Shown: positions 24,627-31,463 of the stretch, one piece after another
Position numbering within the stretch: position 1 is the stretch's first letter
Layout of the letters: each line of letters begins with the position of its first letter
Assembly: GCA_024225875.1 (NCBI GenBank)
Contig: JAAEMD010000431.1
Location: 1 to 31,463 of the forward strand
Direction of reading: 5' to 3'
DNA: 31,463 nt
From: a bacterium
GTDB lineage: Bacteria; Margulisbacteria; Marinamargulisbacteria; JAAEMD01
Notes under the pieces: generated by a model
What the model was told of the DNA's origin: nothing
Databases searched by the model: none
The model's input: the letters and a program-made list of their open reading frames with translations, nothing else
Made by a program: the position numbers and the translations under genes

Positions 24627-24706
24627 GTAAACACTTTAGTTTCCCTGCCGGATTTATAGCAGACAACAGCAATACAGGAAATAAAAAAACCTGTAAAAAA
24701 AACAGT

Positions 24707-25729
24707 TTATCTTATAGAGTGGCCAGGTCCCTGACCAATGTTTCGGCCTAACATCTTTAAACGTGCAACTATACACCTGGCACAGTCATCGCCTGACTCA
24801 TCAACACATGGTTTTCCCGGATAAAGCATATAATCAGCTCTATATTTTTGAGGGGTTGCGTTCGGCATAAAAACATTTGCACCTCGTTGAAGTAATTTAT
24901 TTCTACCCATAGGATCTACAGCATCAAAAGCAGTTGTTGATGGTATATGAGCTCTGGGATTCAATAGCCTCAAAATAGCAATCACCTTAAAATAAACTTC
25001 TTTATCAAAAGGATTCTCCTGTCCATTAAGAGGAGTTTCCGGATTTGAAATAAATGGACCGGCACCAATCATATCAAGGTCAAGTTCAGTACAAAAAAGC
25101 ATGTCACCTGCCAGCTCCTCATAAGTTTCCCCTGGCAACCCGATAAGAAAGCCAGATCCAGTCTGTATATTTAGCTGCTTCAAGTTATTTAGACTTTCGA
25201 TCCTTTTTTCATAGTCAGAGTCCGGATGAAACCTGGCAAACAAATCTATATTAGAGGTTTCAAAGCGTAAAAGATAACGATCCATCCCTCTCTCTTTCAA
25301 ATACCTGTACTCTTCTCTACTCCTTTCGCCTGTGGATAGAGTCACAGCCAGGCTGGTTTCTTTTTTTATTCTCTCAATTAAAGCTCCCAGTTTTTCTTTT
25401 GTATAAAAAGGATCTTCTCCTGATTGTAAAACAACTGTAGTTTGACCATAACCCTGCATCAGCTTACAGGTTTTAAGAATTTCATCATCAGAAATACGGT
25501 ACCTGCTTACCTTTGTATTTTCACACCTGATACCACAATAATCACAATTTATAGTACAGTAATTGGAAAACTCTATAATACCTCTCAAATAAATATCATC
25601 ACCAAATATTGATTGTCGAAGCTTATCAGCTTCATTATATATAAGCTTTAAGTATTCACCCTCTGCTTTCAAAAGCGTTACGATATCCTGAATATCATAT
25701 TTTTTTTTCTTTATTTTTTCTAAAATCAT
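24707..25729 (-). CDS. hydE: [FeFe] hydrogenase maturase HydE, radical SAM
   Basis: Radical SAM enzyme needed to build the diiron subcluster of the [FeFe] hydrogenase H-cluster, working with HydF and HydG. The 340-residue protein binds the SAM [4Fe-4S] cluster through C58-x3-C62-x2-C65 (CTINCDYC). Typical HydE stretches follow: VVLQSGEDPFYT, LSTGERSREEYRYLKERGMDRYLLRFETS, SGFLIGLPGETYEEL and DLDMIGAGPFISNPETPL. C308-x7-C316-x2-C319 reproduces the optional second cluster site seen in Thermotoga HydE. PylB and other relatives lack this overall pattern. It is the last gene of a four-gene run, 20 bases after bioB. HydF, HydG and the hydrogenase itself are not in the window. Confidence 0.95.
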   Translation of the reverse strand: MILEKIKKKKYDIQDIVTLLKAEGEYLKLIYNEADKLRQSIFGDDIYLRGIIEFSNYCTINCDYCGIRCENTKVSRYRISDDEILKTCKLMQGYGQTTVVLQSGEDPFYTKEKLGALIERIKKETSLAVTLSTGERSREEYRYLKERGMDRYLLRFETSNIDLFARFHPDSDYEKRIESLNNLKQLNIQTGSGFLIGLPGETYEELAGDMLFCTELDLDMIGAGPFISNPETPLNGQENPFDKEVYFKVIAILRLLNPRAHIPSTTAFDAVDPMGRNKLLQRGANVFMPNATPQKYRADYMLYPGKPCVDESGDDCARCIVARLKMLGRNIGQGPGHSIR

Positions 25730-25749
25730 AAGCCTGCCATATAAAATAT

Positions 25750-26784
25750 TTATTCTTCTACAGCCCCTGGGATCTTATTACTATTATCCAGGATTTCATC
25801 AATTATTTTATCAGATTCAATTATAAAGCCGGCATCCTTAATCATTTGCAGAGTCTGAACTGAATTATTGCCTGTAGTATTTAAATACCCATCCATAAAT
25901 AAAGAGTTTGCCGGATATAAAGACAGGGTCTGCATTGTACGCAAATGCATTTCTCTGCCTGCTGCAACCCTGATCTCTGCCTCAGGGTTCAAGAACCTGA
26001 ATAAGCACAGCACCCTTAAACAGTAGTCCGGCGTTAATTCAAATTTTCCATTCAACCTTAAACCTTCGATCGGCATAAAAAAGTTTACTGGAATAGAACT
26101 TATCTTTAATTCATGCAGCTTAAATGCAGCATCAACAATATCTGACGGTCCTTCTCCCATCCCTGCAATTAATCCGGAACAAACTTCCAGACCGCTGGAT
26201 CTTGCTGCCATAATTGTATCTACCCTGTCCTGAAAATTATGGCTGGTACAGATGTGAGGATAGTAGTTTTCAGAGGTATTCAAGTTATGATTAAGTCTGT
26301 TAAGGCCGGCTTTTTTTAATTTTTCTGCATCCTGCCTGTCTATAAAACCAGGCGAAACACAAACCTCTAAATTATAGAGTTTTTTGATTTTCTTTATTAT
26401 TTCAACAAGATTATCTATCCTTTTTTTAGAAGACCCTGTACCAGAAAACACCATACAGTAACGAAAAGCTCCTGACTCACTGGCAACTCTGGCCCCTTCC
26501 AGTATTTTTTTTTCTTCTTTCATTGGATAAGTATTAATTTCAGTTTTTGATTCACAGGACTGGGCACAGTAAGTACAGTTTTCCAGACAACCACCATTCT
26601 GCACATTATTTATTACATGCACGGTTACTTTCCTGCCCCAGTACTTATTTCTTACCTGAAAAGCAGCAGTTAACAGCGGTAATAGTTCAATATCAGAAGA
26701 AACCAGTATATTTTCGCATAGTTCTCTATCCAGTGTTTTACCATCCAGACTCTGTTTAACAAATGAAGTATAAACCTGATCCAT
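25750..26784 (-). CDS. bioB: Biotin synthase, radical SAM
   Basis: Inserts sulfur into dethiobiotin, using a radical SAM cluster and an auxiliary [2Fe-2S] cluster. The ORF is open back to a TTG at 26802, but ATG at 26784 has GGGAG at a seven-base spacing and is the better start (344 residues). The SAM motif is C66-x3-C70-x2-C73 (CLENCTYC). The auxiliary-cluster ligands known from E. coli all have counterparts: Cys in YCMVFSG, Cys in EVCVSPG, Cys in VCSGLIAG and Arg in AAGRE. LNHNLNTS matches the YNHNLDTS block. It therefore looks like a functional BioB rather than an HmdB-like paralogue. No other biotin genes are near; its partners here are hydE (20 bases downstream) and a metallophosphoesterase. 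Confidence 0.9.
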   Translation of the reverse strand: MDQVYTSFVKQSLDGKTLDRELCENILVSSDIELLPLLTAAFQVRNKYWGRKVTVHVINNVQNGGCLENCTYCAQSCESKTEINTYPMKEEKKILEGARVASESGAFRYCMVFSGTGSSKKRIDNLVEIIKKIKKLYNLEVCVSPGFIDRQDAEKLKKAGLNRLNHNLNTSENYYPHICTSHNFQDRVDTIMAARSSGLEVCSGLIAGMGEGPSDIVDAAFKLHELKISSIPVNFFMPIEGLRLNGKFELTPDYCLRVLCLFRFLNPEAEIRVAAGREMHLRTMQTLSLYPANSLFMDGYLNTTGNNSVQTLQMIKDAGFIIESDKIIDEILDNSNKIPGAVEE

Positions 26785-26832
26785 AGAACTTCTCCCTGGC
26801 AAAAATATATTGTAATAAAACCTGAAATAATA

Positions 26833-27558
26833 TCATAATTTCAAGATTTTTTTTATTTTTTTTAATATAGATTCCGTATCAATTTCTATTTCATTAACGA
26901 CTTTGTTTAATTTAAATCCTTTATCAAGAAGATAGTACCCTCTCCAGCATTCTGCAAGACCATAAAAACCAGTATTATTTATATGGTGCTCAAACCACTT
27001 ATGATGATGCCCAAAAAACCAGAACCTTGGTTTGAACTTATCTACCAGTTCAGAACTGCGCATAAAACCAGTTTCTCCATAGTATTCCATACCTTTTGTT
27101 TTTGGCACACCAATACCTGAAGGGCAGTCATGCGTAATAATAATATCTACTGTATCCTTATTATTTTTCAGGCTTCTGTCAATATCCTCATCTTTAATCT
27201 CCGAAGCTTCAGGAGTAAGTAGTATATCCATATAGGAAGCCCCGCCTAAACTTAAAATACCAAAGCCATCTATATTATGAACTGTTCCTCTTGGTAAATA
27301 GGTGAAATATTCACCATAATCTTCTATCAAATCATCTATCCGATCAAAATCTTCATGGTTACCTTCGACAAAAAACAAAGGCACCTTAAACCTTTTATTC
27401 TCTTTTATAAAAAATTTACGCAAATTATAAGCAAACAAACCAAGGTCACCAGTAACAACAACTGCTGATATCTTACTGTTAGATATTCTCCGGGCATGCT
27501 CTATCTGACGATTAACAACACTATATCTACAATGAACATCACTAATAATCATTATCAT
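26833..27558 (-). CDS. Calcineurin-like metallophosphoesterase
   Basis: A 241-residue phosphoesterase with the full set of metal-binding motifs: D7-x-H9 (SDVH), G37-D38 (TGDLG), G66-N67-H68-E69 (GNHE), H143 (ITHD) and G183-H184-H185-H186 (GHHH). It should use two metal ions to cleave phosphomonoesters or diesters; the substrate cannot be read from sequence. ATG at 27558 has AGGAG 11 bases upstream, in the short gap after the sensor-protein gene (22 bases). Because the gene before it encodes a sensor joined to a nucleotidyltransferase-like domain, a role in reversing a nucleotide modification or degrading a nucleotide signal is an attractive inference, without direct evidence. Confidence 0.88.
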   Translation of the reverse strand: MIMIISDVHCRYSVVNRQIEHARRISNSKISAVVVTGDLGLFAYNLRKFFIKENKRFKVPLFFVEGNHEDFDRIDDLIEDYGEYFTYLPRGTVHNIDGFGILSLGGASYMDILLTPEASEIKDEDIDRSLKNNKDTVDIIITHDCPSGIGVPKTKGMEYYGETGFMRSSELVDKFKPRFWFFGHHHKWFEHHINNTGFYGLAECWRGYYLLDKGFKLNKVVNEIEIDTESILKKIKKILKL

Positions 27559-27580
27559 AAATACTCAGTCTCCTGTTAAA

Positions 27581-30148
27581 TTATCCTGGCATACCAGTAA
27601 AATCATAAGAAAGTCGACTCTGAAAACTTTTAATCTGAGCATATATCTCTTTCAACATTTTCTGTTCTACATAAGTCAGGCTTTTAGGGTCAATCATATT
27701 ATCCAGGGACTCATTATTTGCAACAGCTTCTGCCTGTTTCTTGAAACGCAACTTCATAAGGAAGTTGAATGCCTGTACCAGTTCATCATAACTTCTTCTG
27801 TCAAAAACATTTTTACCTGATAAGGCAGTTAACCTTTCAATAGTATTAATAGCACTTATTTTATTTTTTAAGGCATAAACCCTGACAAAATCTATAATTA
27901 GCAATAAAGAGTGCTTTATATCAACCCCTTTTTTATTTTTTTTATCCTTAGCTTTTACCACAAAGCCTCCAAAAAAACCTAAAGGCGGGCCAAATAAAAG
28001 TACATTTTGCGCCATATGATAAAAAAAATGGCCACCTGAATCAAGCATAACATAAAGTTTTTTCCTGAGCATTGATACCATATGCATATTTCCATAAGCA
28101 CCCCTGAAGTCAAAAAAGATTTTAGTGTTTAAAAGATCCTCTCCTTCCATAGTATTTATCCATTCGTGGAATGTTTTATTCCATTCAGAAAAAGATTTAC
28201 ACCATTTAGGATTATTAGCCATAATTTCACCTTCACAAAAAGTAAAGCCTGCCAGATCAAGCCAGTTACATACTTTCTCACCCATCTGCAAAAAATATTT
28301 TTTCACATCTTTTTCTTCATCCGGCAGTACATCTTCATAAATAATGGCATTATCCTGATCCGTCTTTAGTGTCTGTTCATACCGGCCTTCACTTCCCATA
28401 ACAAGAAAAACAAAGTCCCTGGGAGGAGGGCCCAGCTCTTCAATGGCAAATGCAATAAACTTTTTTAGAATAATATCAGAGTTTGTAGTAATGAAACGGT
28501 TTATTGAGTCTGCTTCCACACCACTTAAGACAAAGTTTCTGACCATATATGGAGTCTGTTTATTCTTTTGAATTAATTCCCCGGCATTTTTTGCTTTTTC
28601 TATTTCTTTCATAAAGATTGACGGGAAACAGCGCTGAACATTTAATAAATCTTTTTCTGTTAGAATTCCTGTAATTTTTTTCTCATTGCCTTCAATAAAA
28701 ATATAATCAACCTGACTGTCATCCATTTTTAATATAGCCTCAAACAGCATGGCCTTTTCAGAAATAACAGAAAGAGGGGTTCTCATTATATTTTCAACTG
28801 ATGAATCTGCATCATATTTTTTTTCAAGAATCTGACCGGTAATATCAGCTTCGCTCAAAGAACCTGCAGGATGTCCCTTATCATCTACTATTATCAGTAT
28901 TTTCGTTTTACATTCCAGCATAGCTTTATAAGCCTTTCGGATTGACTTTTTACAACTGAAAAAACATATATTTTTGTTGCACATGTTCTTAACAGTCTGA
29001 TTCATATAGACTAAACCTGACTGTAACTCATATGTAAGCTTATCCTGTATTAATTCTATTTCTTTACTTATATTTATATCAGAAGCAATAGCTATAAATC
29101 CCTGGCTTGCGCCAACGTCAATCCTTGATATAGTCAACATAACCTCTACAAAACTATTATCCTTTTTTTGAAGTTTTGATTTATATTTTTTGGGAACATT
29201 CAGCCCATCCAGCAATCCCTGATAGAATGTATATCCAGCTTCTTTTTCTGCGTCACTTTCAATGATAACATCTGTTATTTTCAGTTTACTAAACTCATTA
29301 AAGGTATATCCCAGCATATTCAGGGTTTTATGATTGGCATAAAGATATTCTTCATCCAGCATCATTATTATGCTTTCACCAGCCGAATCTACAAGAACAC
29401 GATACTTCTCTTCTGATTCTTTTAAAGAAACTTCTGCCTTTATACGGCCCCTTTCACGATTACAGGTTTCAAGCACTATAATCAAAAGCAACAGAGAAAT
29501 ACCAGCCATAATACCCAGAGACAGGTAAATCACTTTTCTTTTAACATCATTTATCTCTTTTTTAACATCATCAACATAGATCCCAGTTCCAATAACCCAT
29601 TCCCACGGTTCAAAAATTTTCACATATGAAATTTTAGGAACTATCCTGGTATCATCATCTTTCCACTGCCACATATATTCAATATAGCCAGACCCTTTAT
29701 TCTTTACTATATTTACAAACTCCAGAAAGATCTTTTTACCGTTTTTATCCCTTATATTAGAAAGGTCCCTGTCATTCAGATCTTTACGATATGGATGTAC
29801 AAGCATACGAGGTTCCAGATCATTGATCCAGAAATAATCTTTCATATCGTGACCATAATAAAGGCTTGAAAACTGTGCTATAGCCTGGGCCTGGGCTTTT
29901 TCTCTTGTTAAAATACCTTGTTTTTCATCACTTTCATATTTAGCAAGAATATTCCAGGCAGAGTTGGTAAGTTCCCGAATCATTTCACGTTTAAGATCCA
30001 TCATACTCTTTTCAAAAGCTGGCAGTACTATCAGATATATTGATATTACAAATAATAAAATAGCAAGAAGTGCTGGAATAATTATCTTAAATACAAATCT
30101 ATTAAACATATATATTTTTTTAATTCTATTTTCTATAAACCAGGGCAT
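27581..30148 (-). CDS. Membrane sensor: Cache-PAS-CBS pair-DUF294 nucleotidyltransferase
   Basis: An 855-residue membrane protein. Order: helix 1 (about 19-43); an extracytoplasmic single Cache domain (50-200; DYFWINDLEPRMLVHPY, PWEWVIGTGIYVDD); helix 2 (207-227); a PAS domain (245-360; SAGESIIMML); a CBS pair (385-505; VDDKGHPAGSLSEADI, GILTEKDL); a DUF294 nucleotidyltransferase-like domain (about 555-690) with G585-S586-EGR and D597-Q-D599, matching the GS-x(10)-DxD metal site; and the DUF294 C-terminal domain (700-855; FVVKAKDKKNKKGVDIKHSLLLIIDFVR). CBS-DUF294 proteins are related to the GlnD nucleotidyltransferases and usually lack Cache and PAS parts. The domains suggest that an external ligand and adenine nucleotides control a nucleotidyl transfer. 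It is the first gene of a run with a phosphoesterase, bioB and hydE. The 278-base gap upstream holds a TATAAT (minus strand, 30295-30290) and otherwise nothing I can name. Confidence 0.9.
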   Translation of the reverse strand: MPWFIENRIKKIYMFNRFVFKIIIPALLAILLFVISIYLIVLPAFEKSMMDLKREMIRELTNSAWNILAKYESDEKQGILTREKAQAQAIAQFSSLYYGHDMKDYFWINDLEPRMLVHPYRKDLNDRDLSNIRDKNGKKIFLEFVNIVKNKGSGYIEYMWQWKDDDTRIVPKISYVKIFEPWEWVIGTGIYVDDVKKEINDVKRKVIYLSLGIMAGISLLLLIIVLETCNRERGRIKAEVSLKESEEKYRVLVDSAGESIIMMLDEEYLYANHKTLNMLGYTFNEFSKLKITDVIIESDAEKEAGYTFYQGLLDGLNVPKKYKSKLQKKDNSFVEVMLTISRIDVGASQGFIAIASDINISKEIELIQDKLTYELQSGLVYMNQTVKNMCNKNICFFSCKKSIRKAYKAMLECKTKILIIVDDKGHPAGSLSEADITGQILEKKYDADSSVENIMRTPLSVISEKAMLFEAILKMDDSQVDYIFIEGNEKKITGILTEKDLLNVQRCFPSIFMKEIEKAKNAGELIQKNKQTPYMVRNFVLSGVEADSINRFITTNSDIILKKFIAFAIEELGPPPRDFVFLVMGSEGRYEQTLKTDQDNAIIYEDVLPDEEKDVKKYFLQMGEKVCNWLDLAGFTFCEGEIMANNPKWCKSFSEWNKTFHEWINTMEGEDLLNTKIFFDFRGAYGNMHMVSMLRKKLYVMLDSGGHFFYHMAQNVLLFGPPLGFFGGFVVKAKDKKNKKGVDIKHSLLLIIDFVRVYALKNKISAINTIERLTALSGKNVFDRRSYDELVQAFNFLMKLRFKKQAEAVANNESLDNMIDPKSLTYVEQKMLKEIYAQIKSFQSRLSYDFTGMPG

Positions 30149-30426
30149 ACTTTCTATTGTCCGCTCACCTTATTACACAAGCCGCATAATAATATTTCAT
30201 AAATTACTTTTTACATTTTTCATATATTATATATATCAGGATGCAGCCATTAAAACATTTTTCAAATGACAAAAACCTCTAAATATAAAATTATACAGTA
30301 TATTTAAACAAGTTTACTGTTTAAGAATAACTTCTTTTTACATTTTTGACTAATAAATATTACACTTAAGCCATATAATATAATAAAACCAGAAGCTCTA
30401 TTATTATTGCTGACAGGTTAATACAA

Positions 30427-31254
30427 TTAAAGCTCTTTCAACCATTCAATAACAAAATCAATAACCTGATCTTTTGAAACCTCATTATGAAGTTCATGGT
30501 ACATTCCATGCCACAGTTTTAGAGTACACAGTTCTTTACATTTTGAAGCAAACTCTACACTGGCTCTGCTTAAGGTTATTTTATCGCCAGTACCATGCAT
30601 CAACAAAGTCTTATATCTTAGTCTATGGGCATTTTTTATAGCCCATTGACCAGACTCATAAAAATCAACAAGTGTACTGACAGATATCTTATCATGCAGT
30701 AAATTATCCTTAATTGACTCCAGCATATAAGCCTGATCCTGAGACCGGTCTTCAACTTTTATACCACTGGCTATTGTCAGTGATGGATAAAAAATATCTA
30801 CTATTTTAGCTAAAACAAGTTTCCATTCCGGCGGTTCATAATACAGCATCAGCCATGGGCTGGATACAACTGCGCCTGCAAAATTCTCATCTCTCCTTAA
30901 AAGATAATTTAAAACAAGGTTACCCCCAAGACCGTGACCGTATAATATATATATACCGGCATACAGCTCTTTTCTTACTTCTCTTAAGAAAATCTCTATA
31001 TCATCCAGGCAAACTTCATAAGAAATTAAATGTCCAGAAATACCATCAGTAAAACCATGCCCTCGCAAATCAAATGCTGCTAAAGCATAGCCTGCTTTAT
31101 TAAGCTTACTCTGCAGATATCTGTAACGACCGCTGTGTTCTCCAAGTCCATGAATAAGGCATACTACTCCCTGAAGCGGTTCTTTAGAAAACCATATCTG
31201 CCCATATAGTTCTGTATTATCTCTTGCCTTGAACTTGAAAACCTTATGCTGCAA
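30427..31254 (-). CDS. Lysophospholipase/monoacylglycerol-lipase-like alpha/beta hydrolase, nucleophile Ser replaced by Gly
   Basis: An alpha/beta hydrolase of the PldB / monoglyceride lipase group (275 residues from the chosen start). Family blocks are VCLIHGLGEHSGRY (oxyanion region), FDLRGHGFTDG, LMHGTGDKIT (catalytic Asp) and GMYHELHNE (catalytic His). The nucleophile elbow reads YGHGLGGNLVLNYLLRR; the family has GHSMGG or GHSLGG, so the catalytic Ser is Gly (residue 108, codon GGT at 30933-30931). TTG at 31254 has GGGAG at seven bases and fits the family length. Another TTG at 31311 with AGGA four bases upstream would add 19 residues. Either it is a pseudoenzyme or catalysis has changed; hydrolysis should not be assumed. 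No signal peptide. Confidence 0.85.
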   Translation of the reverse strand: MQHKVFKFKARDNTELYGQIWFSKEPLQGVVCLIHGLGEHSGRYRYLQSKLNKAGYALAAFDLRGHGFTDGISGHLISYEVCLDDIEIFLREVRKELYAGIYILYGHGLGGNLVLNYLLRRDENFAGAVVSSPWLMLYYEPPEWKLVLAKIVDIFYPSLTIASGIKVEDRSQDQAYMLESIKDNLLHDKISVSTLVDFYESGQWAIKNAHRLRYKTLLMHGTGDKITLSRASVEFASKCKELCTLKLWHGMYHELHNEVSKDQVIDFVIEWLKEL

Positions 31255-31395
31255 AATCAATCTCCCTTTACAATTAGTATATAATAATTCAGTCTTTTTT
31301 ATTATTTTCAAAAATTCCTGTTCACCTTTTAATTTTAAACTCTTTATTTTAAAAATTTCAACACAAGGTGTCTGTCATTTCAAAAGAATGATTAT

Positions 31396-31463
31396 AAACT
31401 GGCTATAGCTGGTACAAATTGAACTGTCCGTTTAAATACCTGAGTGCTGTGTACTTTCGTACA
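31396..31463. repeat. Second copy of the dispersed palindromic repeat, cut by the window end
   Basis: AAACTGGC (31396) leads directly into TATAGCTGGTACAAATTGAA, continuing to 31432. That stretch matches 24473-24501 at 28 of 29 positions. The copy then diverges and ends in a perfect small palindrome, TGTAC-TTTC-GTACA (31450-31463), at the window edge. Compared with the first copy it lacks the bases between the AAACTGG end and the TATAGCTG arm, so the two copies differ in structure. It lies upstream of the hydrolase gene. Confidence 0.6.

Larger units (their letters stand above)
24233..24706. other. 474-base noncoding gap holding a small repeat element
   Basis: No supportable gene. The part next to the giant gene (24233-24430) is very AT-rich and holds a TATAAT on the minus strand, within GATATAAT near 24254-24261, as a possible -10 for the giant gene. 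The centre (24432-24626) is the inverted-repeat element described separately. The last 80 bases before the hydE stop show no clear rho-independent terminator. Confidence 0.5.

Noticed and set aside
24707..25729. PylB or a generic biotin-synthase-like radical SAM protein instead of HydE
   Set aside because: The second C-x7-C-x2-C site and the LSTGERSREEY / IGAGPFI blocks fit HydE.
25750..26784. HmdB-like paralogue instead of BioB
   Set aside because: All auxiliary [2Fe-2S] ligand positions of BioB (three Cys and Arg) are present.
30149..30426. Repeated TTTTTACATTTTT stretches upstream of the sensor gene as operators
   Set aside because: Two 13-base low-complexity matches in AT-rich DNA are expected by chance.

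Overview
The window is AT-rich DNA (roughly one third G+C by eye) from an anaerobic bacterium that I cannot place in a phylum. HydE, the maturase of [FeFe] hydrogenase, points to anaerobic hydrogen metabolism. A polysaccharide-export protein with six SLBB domains suggests an outer membrane. The order xseA-xseB-ispA-DUF212-dxs resembles Clostridia and relatives. No rRNA, tRNA, CRISPR array or complete insertion sequence was found.

Layout. (1) 1-1241, minus: a YtxH-family protein and a small membrane protein upstream of alaS, whose 3' part lies outside the window. (2) 1344-7650, plus: a compact run of a GT4 glycosyltransferase, both exonuclease VII subunits, a polyprenyl synthase, a DUF212 membrane protein and Dxs. 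It combines DNA repair with isoprenoid supply and is followed by a 57-codon orphan ORF with a good ribosome binding site. (3) 7959-10436, minus: the SLBB export protein. (4) 10550-18441, minus: a complete F-type ATP synthase operon, atpZ-atpI-atpB-c(triple)-c(single)-atpF-atpH-atpA-atpG-atpD-atpC. (5) 18530-24232, minus: a 1900-residue protein of unknown family. (6) 24233-24706: noncoding DNA with a small inverted-repeat element. (7) 24707-30148, minus: a four-gene operon of a Cache-PAS-CBS-DUF294 sensor protein, a metallophosphoesterase, BioB and HydE. (8) 30427-31254, minus: a lysophospholipase-like alpha/beta hydrolase. A second, cut-off copy of the repeat element ends the window.

The most interesting locus is the ATP synthase rotor. 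An ordinary one-hairpin c subunit carries two carboxylates in the ion site (E33 and E66, as in the two-carboxylate Na+ rotors known from Fusobacterium). It lies next to an F-type c subunit made of three fused hairpins. In the fused protein, hairpins 1 and 3 keep both acidic residues, but the middle hairpin has lost both (A106 and Q139). The fused gene starts with TTG behind a partial Shine-Dalgarno, while the single gene starts with ATG behind a perfect one. A mixed rotor with fewer ion sites than hairpins is the natural inference.

Other points of interest are the 1900-residue protein (a double-glycine-leader-like motif, four tandem beta repeats, a helical middle and a strand-rich C-terminus), the sensor/nucleotidyltransferase operon that ends in two radical-SAM cofactor genes, the hydrolase that has Gly in place of its catalytic Ser, and the dispersed palindromic repeat.
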